Positions 6,330 through 10,958 of a DNA stretch of 10,958 bases are shown here, piece after piece (position 1 is the stretch's first letter; each line of letters starts with the position of its first letter). This DNA is from PXAH01 sp964605645 (GTDB lineage Bacteria > Omnitrophota > Gorgyraeia > Duberdicusellales > 4484-171). The translations under genes and the position numbers were made by a program. The stretch is taken from contig CAZSDJ010000046.1 in the NCBI GenBank assembly GCA_964605645.1, positions 1-10,958 on the forward strand, read 5' to 3'. The notes beneath the pieces were generated by a model. That model did not search any database. It was not told the origin of the DNA and saw only the letters and a program-made list of their open reading frames with translations.

Positions 6330-6821
6330 ATGATTGAGAATGAAAAAGATCTTTTATTGGGTGAAAAAATAATTTTTGAAATAAAACCTTCAAAATTGAT
6401 AATGATTCCGGGATTTGTTGTAGGAACTTTTTTGTTTATATTTCTACTTATTATGATTATCTTAGCATGGAATGCTCTTACAACGATATGGGGAGGAGAG
6501 TTTGCAGTTATATTTTTAATGTTGCTTTTTATAACATGCTTCCCTTTTTTTGTTATTAGTTGGCTAAAATGGAGATTCATTAGTTATATTCTCACAGATA
6601 AAAGGGTGATTATAAAAAGAGGTATAATCGCTAAAGAATTTATCGAAATACCAAACAATAAAATACAAAATGTTTATTTAAATATCTCTATTTTACAGAG
6701 ATTAGTAGGTACCGGAAGTATTGCTTTTTCAACAGCAGGAGAGTCTGGTATTGAAGGAAGCTGGATTTGGGTAAGAAACCCTCAAGAGTTAAATAGGGAG
6801 CTATCAAAACATTTTGCTTAA
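6330..6821 (+). CDS. Membrane protein with bacterial PH domain (bPH2, DUF304/YdbT type)
   Basis: This 163-aa protein has two hydrophobic spans (about 22-47 and 57-80), followed by a C-terminal bPH2 domain at 83-162. The domain opens with the signature YILTDKRVIIKRGI, continues with IPNNKIQNVYLNIS and LQRLVGTGSIAFSTAG, and ends with NPQELNRELSKHF. That order is standard for the family: N-terminal membrane hairpin, then a small beta domain on the cytoplasmic face. The function of these proteins is poorly known; some YdbT relatives are linked to membrane stress or competition. Length is normal for single-domain members. The ribosome site is weak (TAGG eight bases upstream). It follows repeat copy A and precedes copy B, which makes it look like an inserted unit. 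A perfect palindrome TTTTTTTATAAAAAAA lies at 6822-6837, straight after the stop. Confidence 0.85.
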   Translation: MIENEKDLLLGEKIIFEIKPSKLIMIPGFVVGTFLFIFLLIMIILAWNALTTIWGGEFAVIFLMLLFITCFPFFVISWLKWRFISYILTDKRVIIKRGIIAKEFIEIPNNKIQNVYLNISILQRLVGTGSIAFSTAGESGIEGSWIWVRNPQELNRELSKHFA

Positions 6822-6846
6822 TTTTTTTATAAAAAAAGAAAACGAT

Positions 6847-6926
6847 GTTTTTTGCTGAAAATTAAGCATTGTGTCACTAGATTTCAAAATAATGTCTTAC
6901 AATAACTCAATCCAGTAGGCGTTAAT
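6847..6926 (+). repeat. Recurrent intergenic element, copy B
   Basis: This copy starts GTTTTTTGCTGAAAATTAAG and runs through GTGTCACTAGATTTCAAAAT to CTTACAATAACTCAATCCAG, then TAGGCGTTAATG. It parallels copy A block by block: GTTTTTGCTGA, TTAAG, GTCA, TTT-AAAAT, CTTA-CAA, AGTAGG, GTTAAT. A and B flank the bPH2 gene in the same orientation. Confidence 0.5.
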
Positions 6927-6944
6927 GTGTCGTTTATTTCGAAT

Positions 6945-7477
6945 GTTAGAGATGAAACAAAATGGATAAAAAGGTAAGTATTCTATATACAAATGGAAAT
7001 GAAGTATATCGCGTTTACTGGGTAAAACAGAATCAAAAAGAAGATATCTATCATGGTTTTGTTATGAAAAAACCTAATAATCTCAAATGGTCTTATCATC
7101 CAGATGGAAAAACACATATCAAAAAACCCAATACGCCACCATTACATTTATCCCAAAGAAAGTCACTAAAAAACGTTGAAGCCTTGAGTCAATTAAATAG
7201 TTTTTACGCCGGTGATGAAGAGTGGATGGAAAAATACTATGAAAAATATAAAGGTAAAAAAGTTGGAACGCAAATATTAATCGATACGCGTTTATTTCCT
7301 AAAAGGTCATCCATAAACATTGATTTATTTTTGTTAAATCCAAAACGTGTCGGCTTGCTCAATTCAAAGCGATTTAATAAAAAAAGTAAAGATGATTTTA
7401 GAATTTTACAGATCATAAAAGAAATAGAACCGTGGCTAATTGTGCAAGCACGATGTATAAAGAATTAAATCTCTAAC
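6945..7477. repeat. 9-bp inverted repeat framing the 168-aa gene, integron-cassette-like
   Basis: GTTAGAGAT at 6945-6953 lies nine bases before the start codon at 6962. Its exact reverse complement ATCTCTAAC lies at 7469-7477, directly after the stop codon. Integron gene cassettes begin with TTRRRY from their own attC and end with an attC whose first box is RYYYAAC; here the sequence after the gene reads TCTAACAATTTATCCCAGTG then GACG, which resembles attC left halves. I could not identify a convincing right half, and no integrase is present, so the cassette reading is tentative. Confidence 0.35.
6962..7468 (+). CDS. Hypothetical 168-aa cytosolic protein
   Basis: I do not recognise this family. 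The protein has no signal peptide or membrane segment, is rich in lysine, tyrosine and asparagine, and looks like a compact alpha/beta protein: an N-terminal strand pair (VSILYTNGNEVYRVYWV), a middle part with HGFVMKKPNNLKWSYHPDGK, a possible helix with EEWMEKYYEKYKG, a strand QILIDTRLF, a block INIDLFLLNPKRVGLLNSKR, and a closing EPWLIVQARCI. It is the only gene of this accessory run that is neither secreted nor membrane-bound. A 9-bp inverted repeat frames it tightly. Small unknown genes so framed are typical integron cargo, but function cannot be inferred. The ribosome site is poor. A defence or toxin role is possible, with nothing specific to support it. Confidence 0.65.
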   Translation: MDKKVSILYTNGNEVYRVYWVKQNQKEDIYHGFVMKKPNNLKWSYHPDGKTHIKKPNTPPLHLSQRKSLKNVEALSQLNSFYAGDEEWMEKYYEKYKGKKVGTQILIDTRLFPKRSSINIDLFLLNPKRVGLLNSKRFNKKSKDDFRILQIIKEIEPWLIVQARCIKN

Positions 7478-7524
7478 AATTTATCCCAGTGGACGTAGAA
7501 GTTGGAATAAAAAAGGGGACAGAT

Positions 7525-7610
7525 TTATTTTTAAGAATTAACAAACACCACCAGATTTTTCAGATAGAAAGGCGAATGTTTATAAGATGATGCCGTTGGC
7601 GGAGGATTAG
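7525..7610 (+). pseudogene. Remnant of the 3' end of a PLD/winged-helix gene (copy 2)
   Basis: Bases 7542-7591 match 5064-5113 at 46 of 50 positions without a gap. In the same frame they encode TPPDFSDRKANVYKM and then end on their own with MPLAED and TAG (7608-7610). Three of the four differences leave the amino acid unchanged, so the source was probably a working paralog. The frame is closed by TAA just upstream (7539-7541), so only the tail remains. Just before it lies GGGGACAGATTTA (7515-7527), a motif I associate with REP-type transposon debris. Confidence 0.7.
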
Positions 7611-7642
7611 TATTGCACTTGTTTTAATATATAGATTTAATG

Positions 7643-7651
7643 TGGTATATT
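7643..7651 (+). promoter_or_regulatory. Possible extended -10 promoter for the TPR gene
   Basis: TGGTATATT fits an extended -10 (TGnTATAAT) with one mismatch. A second possible pair is TTGCAC (7613-7618) with TTTAAT (7636-7641), 17 bases apart. Either would give a leader of about 40-50 bases before the ATG at 7699. In so AT-rich a spacer these matches may arise by chance. Confidence 0.3.
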
Positions 7652-7698
7652 TTAAGTTGGAGGGAGATCTTTGTTTTTAACCTAAAGATGGATGCGAT

Positions 7699-9111
7699 AT
7701 GAAAAAAATAATTTCCATTATAATTATTCTATTTATGATTGTTCCAATAGTGGAAGCGCGAAATACTACTTCATTATATAAAGAAGCAAAAAATTATCTT
7801 GAAGAAGGAAGCAGCGATATGGCATTTATGTTTTTTAGACAAATTCTAAATGAATACCCAAAATCTAAATATGCTGATGAAGCACTTTTCAGAGTAGCTG
7901 AATTTTATTTTGATAATAAATCTTTTCGTAGCGCTGAAGATAGATTAGCTAAATATGTGAAGAAATATCCGGAAGGTCAGTTTATCGAAAGGGCGAAAGA
8001 GCATTTGAATAAGATTCGATTAGGAAAAATAATTGCTGAAGCAGATAATCTTTACCAAAAAGGTAGTTATGAAGAGGCAATAGAAGTTTATAGCCAAGCG
8101 ATGGAATTAACTTCTGAGAAAAAAGCTATTAAAGATAAGATAAAGCAATGCAGACAAAAACATATAAATGAAAAGGTTGATGAAGCTGATAAGTTATATA
8201 AAAAAGAGAATTGGCATAAAGCTTTAGCTTTATATAACGAAATTATTAAAAATAATCCAGATTTAGTAGATGTTAAAGAGAAAATCAAAAAATGCAAAGA
8301 AAATGTTGAATTTGAGAAAAAACAAATTGCCAAGGGGTTAGTAAAATATAAAGGAGCTTGGATGGACCAAGAAACTTTAGAGAGGTTGGTAAATAAAGAA
8401 ATGACCACAAGCTCAAAGACTTACATAAAAGGTGAAGGACCAGGAGCTTTTGGCAGCACAACAAAGAAAATTACATCAAAAGGCATTTCAATGCATGAAG
8501 CCGAACAAGAAATCTCATCTCGACTAAAATTTAAAGTGTGGCAATTAAAAAGCATACCTTATAAAGATGGTTTTTTAATTTGTGGTTATAATACCTATGC
8601 ACCTATTGCAATAGGTATTTGGTGGTGTGACGGGCAAAAGATTTTCAATGTTAATGGAATCGCACGCAGTAATATTAAAGAATTTAAACTTGCTCGTAGC
8701 ATGATAGATTATATATCTGACGTGTTAAGTGTATGCAAGGAACATAAAAACCGTAAAGTTCATTTTGATAAAAATAAAAAATTTTACAAATCTTCTGTCA
8801 TACCTCAAGAGAAATTCGGATTATCCGAAAAGCAAAGAAAAGCAGTTGTTAAAGAATTAGCTGAGATAGTAAATAAAGCTTGTCACGAATCTAGAAGAGC
8901 ATATCCGCCGGATGATTACTCCCTTGGTTTTTCGGCATATTCTATGTCACAAAATATTAAGCGTATTGATTTGGACGATAAACTTTTTTATAATTATCGG
9001 GACGAATTGTTGGATAAATATGGATTAACTTCAGGGGAATTAGAAGCGATTGAAGAAGAAGGGATTGAAAAAAATTGGGATTATCTTGTAGATACAACGT
9101 GTCTTTTTTAA
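7699..9111 (+). CDS. Secreted TPR-repeat protein with unrecognised C-terminal domain
   Basis: This 470-aa protein has a signal peptide (1-20, MKKIISIIIILFMIVPIVEA). A TPR-rich N-terminal half follows, with repeats at about 24-57, 58-91 (ALFRVAEFYFDNKSFRSAED), 111-144 (ADNLYQKGSYEEAIEVYSQA) and 159-195 (ADKLYKKENWHKALALYNEI). The first pair resembles the BamD/YbgF type with its NEYPKSKYADEAL pattern. Residues about 208-232 carry GLVKYKGAWMDQETLERL, a connector often seen after TPRs in envelope proteins. The C-terminal half (about 240-470) is unrecognised; it holds WQLKSIPYKDGFLICGYN, IGIWWCDGQKIF, and a charged helical tail ending DYLVDTTCLF. Cys residues are few. TPRs bind partner proteins, so a periplasmic scaffold role is inferred. 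It stands alone between spacers carrying PLD-gene remnants. Confidence 0.8.
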   Translation: MKKIISIIIILFMIVPIVEARNTTSLYKEAKNYLEEGSSDMAFMFFRQILNEYPKSKYADEALFRVAEFYFDNKSFRSAEDRLAKYVKKYPEGQFIERAKEHLNKIRLGKIIAEADNLYQKGSYEEAIEVYSQAMELTSEKKAIKDKIKQCRQKHINEKVDEADKLYKKENWHKALALYNEIIKNNPDLVDVKEKIKKCKENVEFEKKQIAKGLVKYKGAWMDQETLERLVNKEMTTSSKTYIKGEGPGAFGSTTKKITSKGISMHEAEQEISSRLKFKVWQLKSIPYKDGFLICGYNTYAPIAIGIWWCDGQKIFNVNGIARSNIKEFKLARSMIDYISDVLSVCKEHKNRKVHFDKNKKFYKSSVIPQEKFGLSEKQRKAVVKELAEIVNKACHESRRAYPPDDYSLGFSAYSMSQNIKRIDLDDKLFYNYRDELLDKYGLTSGELEAIEEEGIEKNWDYLVDTTCLF

Positions 9112-9194
9112 AAACTAAGATAATTTTAGTAAAGATACAATAATAATTTTATTAATGCTCGTATTTTCCTTTAAGTTCAAAACAAAGGCAGCAG

Positions 9195-9229
9195 TTATTT
9201 TTAATAATCAACCAACACCACCAGATTTT
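9195..9229 (+). repeat. Fragment of the same PLD-gene 3' remnant (copy 3)
   Basis: This stretch matches 7525-7559 at 32 of 35 positions, including TTATTTTTAA and CCAACACCACCAGATTTT. Only the codons for PTPPDF survive; the sequence then diverges (CACAGATTTGG). The match with copy 2 begins upstream of the coding part, so copies 2 and 3 share more history with each other than either does with the intact gene. The rest of 9112-9279 holds no gene. Confidence 0.55.
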
Positions 9230-9288
9230 CACAGATTTGGCATAGCTGATAGGTGAAAGCGATATAGATTTAATAAAATGTGTTGTTT

Positions 9289-9295
9289 AAGGAGG
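9289..9295 (+). promoter_or_regulatory. Strong ribosome binding site fixing the start at 9301
   Basis: AAGGAGG lies five bases before ATG 9301. An in-frame ATG at 9280 lies upstream of this site, so initiation at 9301 is much more likely, and the protein then starts directly with a signal peptide. Confidence 0.8.
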
Positions 9296-9300
9296 TTGTG

Positions 9301-9645
9301 ATGGGAAGAGTAAGTTGTATCTTTGTTTTGATGGCAGTTTTGTTTACCCCCTCTATATTAGTGTCAGCTGATAATAGTTGGTATGAAGGAGGGGCTTTGC
9401 ATCGAGCGACTGTTTCTCAATGGAATGAAGCATCATATGCAAATAAATTAGCTACAGCTGCAGATTGGGCGATGGTGCGTCCGAAAATTAAGGATAAAGT
9501 AGAACAAAGTAGAGATATGAAAACATTGAAACCTTTTGCAATCGAATTGGTTAAATGTGTAGATGAAGCGGCTGCAGGCAAAGGCTATGATCATATGAAA
9601 GTATCAGAATTAGCAGCAGGTTGCATGATTTTGATGAAGTGGTAA
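9301..9645 (+). CDS. Small secreted protein, unknown function
   Basis: From ATG 9301 the protein is 114 aa (121 if begun at 9280). A signal peptide spans residues 1-23 (MGRVSCIFVLMAVLFTPSIL then VSA), leaving a mature chain of about 91 residues starting DNSWYEGGALHRATVSQWNE. The mature part looks helical: WNEASYANKLATAADWAM, then VEQSRDMKTLKPFAIELVKC, and ASELAAGC-like helices at the end with two cysteines that could pair. I have a sense that the sequence NKLATAADW belongs to a recurrent small periplasmic family, but I cannot name it. It precedes another small secreted gene by 59 bases, and the two may share a transcript. Confidence 0.75.
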   Translation: MGRVSCIFVLMAVLFTPSILVSADNSWYEGGALHRATVSQWNEASYANKLATAADWAMVRPKIKDKVEQSRDMKTLKPFAIELVKCVDEAAAGKGYDHMKVSELAAGCMILMKW

Positions 9646-9704
9646 CAAATTTTGTAAATGAAAGAAATATTGCATAGATAGATAAAGTAGAAAGGGGGAA
9701 GCTA

Positions 9705-10106
9705 ATGAAACGTGTTGTATTACTAAGTGTTGTAGTAATAGTTTTTTGCAGCACAGCTATATCAATTAAAGCAGAATCTATTAGAGATTATTGCAAAAGC
9801 ATTGTGGGTGAAAGTTATACTTTAATGGAATCTTGTATTAACCAAGAGCAAGAAGCTAAAAGTTGGATACGGAGACATTCTGTAGATTCAAAGATTAAAT
9901 CGTATTGCGAGAATATTGTAGGAGAAAGTCACAATTTAATAAGGTCTTGTATTAAACAAGAACAAGAGGCTAAGGAGTGGCTTCGACGGCGATCAGTAGA
10001 CCCGGGAATTAAATCTCATTGCAAAAACATTGTAGGTGAAAGCTATAATTTGATGAAATCTTGTGTTAAACAAGAAGAGGGTGCAAAAATAAGGTTAGGA
10101 TATTAA
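9705..10106 (+). CDS. Secreted protein of three tandem 38-aa two-cysteine repeats
   Basis: This 133-aa protein has a signal peptide (1-23, cleavage near IKA). The mature part is three repeats starting at I26, I64 and I102, each 38 residues apart, the last one shortened. The repeat reads I-K-S-Y-C-x-N-I-V-G-E-S-Y-x-L-M-x-S-C-I-K-Q-E-x-E-A-K, with cysteines always 14 apart (C30/C44, C68/C82, C106/C120). This suggests one disulfide inside each helical hairpin, or a metal site. The nucleotide period is 114 bases (9780, 9894, 10008) and identity is visible at DNA level, so duplication is fairly recent. A good ribosome site, GGGGG at 9694-9698, precedes ATG 9705. Single copies of similar Cys motifs occur in small unknown secreted bacterial proteins; function is unknown. 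Confidence 0.82.
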   Translation: MKRVVLLSVVVIVFCSTAISIKAESIRDYCKSIVGESYTLMESCINQEQEAKSWIRRHSVDSKIKSYCENIVGESHNLIRSCIKQEQEAKEWLRRRSVDPGIKSHCKNIVGESYNLMKSCVKQEEGAKIRLGY

Positions 10107-10135
10107 GGATTAAATTTAGATATTACAAAACCAAT

Positions 10136-10196
10136 GTTTTTGCTGAAAGATGCATGCTTGTAGTTAAGCTATTCAGTCATATAGAAATCAAAGAAA
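10136..10196 (+). repeat. Recurrent intergenic element, copy C (diverged)
   Basis: This copy starts GTTTTTGCTGAAAGATGCAT, then has TTAAGC, CAGTCATATAGAAATCAAAG. It shares the first block and the TTAAG, GTCA and AAATCAAA order with copies A and B but lacks their AGTAGG end. It again stands before an accessory gene. Confidence 0.35.
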
Positions 10197-10237
10197 TAAA
10201 ATATTAGACAGATAATACATAATAGGAGGTTAGGGTG

Positions 10238-10696
10238 ATGCGAAAAAGGATAAATATAACAATAGGAGTAATTTTAGTCTTTTTTTGCTTGTTAAATTTT
10301 AGTGTATATGCAGATAAAGATCGACAATTATTTAGGGCAGTAAGATTAGGCAATATTTCTAAGGTAAAAAGCTTGATAGGTAAAGGCGTTAATATTAATT
10401 TTAGGGACATAAAAGGAAGAACAGTTTTAATGCATGCGCTTGGTGGTGATAATACAAGGATAGCCAAAATATTAATAGTTAAAGGTGCTGATATCAATGC
10501 TAGAGCTAATCAAGGTTTAACAGCTTTAATGATTGCGGCTGCGAGAGGTCATTCAGAAATAGTTAAAATGTTGATAGAAAAGGGTGTTGATGTTAATGCG
10601 AGGCATAGAGATGGTTTTACGGCTTTATCTTCCGCGAAGAAGAATGGGCACTATAGTATTGTTCGGATACTAAAAGAAGCAGGAGCTAGAGAATAA
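10238..10696 (+). CDS. Secreted ankyrin-repeat protein
   Basis: This is a 152-aa protein from ATG 10238 (153 if the adjacent GTG 10235 is used; GGAGG at 10225-10229 would serve either). A signal peptide covers about the first 25 residues, ending SVYA. Four ankyrin repeats follow: RQLFRAVRLGNISKVKSLIG, then GRTVLMHALGGDNTRIAKIL, GLTALMIAAARGHSEIVKML and GFTALSSAKKNGHYSIVRIL, separated by the usual KGADINAR or KGVDVNAR loops. The third is closest to consensus (T-A-L-M-x-A-A-x-x-G-H). Ankyrin arrays bind proteins; with a signal peptide this one probably works in the periplasm or outside the cell. The set is short for a solenoid but complete, as the last repeat ends EAGARE. The spacer before it carries element copy C. 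Confidence 0.88.
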   Translation: MRKRINITIGVILVFFCLLNFSVYADKDRQLFRAVRLGNISKVKSLIGKGVNINFRDIKGRTVLMHALGGDNTRIAKILIVKGADINARANQGLTALMIAAARGHSEIVKMLIEKGVDVNARHRDGFTALSSAKKNGHYSIVRILKEAGARE

Positions 10697-10741
10697 TTTA
10701 TCTGATGATAGATTGATTTTTTCTATAAAAAATAAATCAAC

Positions 10742-10958
10742 ATGAACAACCAAAAATACGATGCAGTTTTTGAAGGGGGCGGGGTTAAAGGAATTGCGTT
10801 GATTGGGGCGCTGAAGCGGCTTGAGGAGAAGAATATTGAGTTTGGTCGGGTAGCGGGAACCTCAGCTGGTGCTATTACTGCGGCGTTGATTGCTGCCGGA
10901 TACAAGGCAGATGAGATAAAGGATATTCTTTGGCAGAAAAACTTTAATGATTTTGCTA
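10742..10958 (+). CDS. Patatin-like phospholipase, N-terminal part (cut by window end)
   Basis: The first 72 residues are present. They show the patatin oxyanion-hole loop EGGGVKGIALIGAL near residues 10-23 and the nucleophile elbow GTSAG (G-x-S-x-G) near residue 42, with the serine of the Ser-Asp dyad. The second catalytic residue, in the D-G-A/G motif, would lie beyond the window. These enzymes hydrolyse acyl esters of phospholipids; bacterial members are cytosolic, secreted effectors or defence lipases. No signal peptide is seen. Upstream, TTGATT at 10713-10718 and AATCAA at 10735-10740 could form a loose A/T hairpin next to the ATG, and no ribosome binding site is visible. Confidence 0.9.
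   Translation, partial: MNNQKYDAVFEGGGVKGIALIGALKRLEEKNIEFGRVAGTSAGAITAALIAAGYKADEIKDILWQKNFNDFA

Noticed and set aside
7515..7535. GGGGACAG motif as evidence of a transposon
   Set aside because: It recalls REP-associated transposon debris, but no mirrored end or transposase lies nearby, so it is only noted within the remnant entry.
9780..10106. Tandem DNA repeats as a CRISPR array
   Set aside because: The 114-base period is entirely coding and continuous, with no short identical repeats or unique spacers.

Overview
The window looks like a piece of an AT-rich genome from an uncultivated, probably Gram-negative-type bacterium. Several products have Sec signal peptides, one resembles a PilP/GspC inner-membrane pilus/secretion module, and the accessory genes are short and mostly unrecognised. 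The style (phospholipase D/winged-helix genes, ankyrin and TPR secreted proteins, degenerate intergenic repeats) resembles Omnitrophota-like or other candidate-phylum genomes. That placement is an impression only: no rRNA, tRNA or phylogenetic marker is present.

Region 1 (1-3695) is a restriction-modification locus. After the tail of an unrecognised gene and a decayed stretch that keeps the C-terminus of an XRE-type regulator, three tightly packed genes follow. The first fuses a complete RadC-like JAB/MPN protein to a complete C5-cytosine methyltransferase (556 aa). The second is an HpaII-family restriction endonuclease (362 aa, overlapping by 17 bases). The third is a Vsr mismatch endonuclease (137 aa, one base later). 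The expected logic is that the methyltransferase protects CCGG, the nuclease cuts unmodified CCGG, and Vsr repairs the T:G mismatches left when 5-methylcytosine deaminates. The RadC fusion is the unusual part.

Region 2 (3696-5270) has a cluster of small hairpins, then a phospholipase D-like protein fused to a C-terminal winged-helix region. It appears to start at a rare ATT codon that restores a signal peptide and the first strands of the PLD fold. A clean intrinsic terminator follows.

Region 3 (5271-10741) is a run of seven same-strand accessory genes: a secreted Cys-containing protein with a PilP/GspC-like module, a membrane bPH2 protein, an unknown 168-aa cytosolic protein, a secreted TPR protein, a small secreted protein, a secreted protein with three 38-aa two-cysteine repeats, and a secreted ankyrin protein. 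The spacers hold diverged copies of one intergenic element, two remnants of the PLD/winged-helix gene's 3' end, and a 9-bp inverted repeat that frames one gene in an integron-cassette-like way. These marks suggest repeated insertion, duplication and loss.

Region 4 (10742-10958) is the start of a patatin-like phospholipase gene cut by the window edge. No RNA gene, CRISPR array, intact transposase or integrase was seen.
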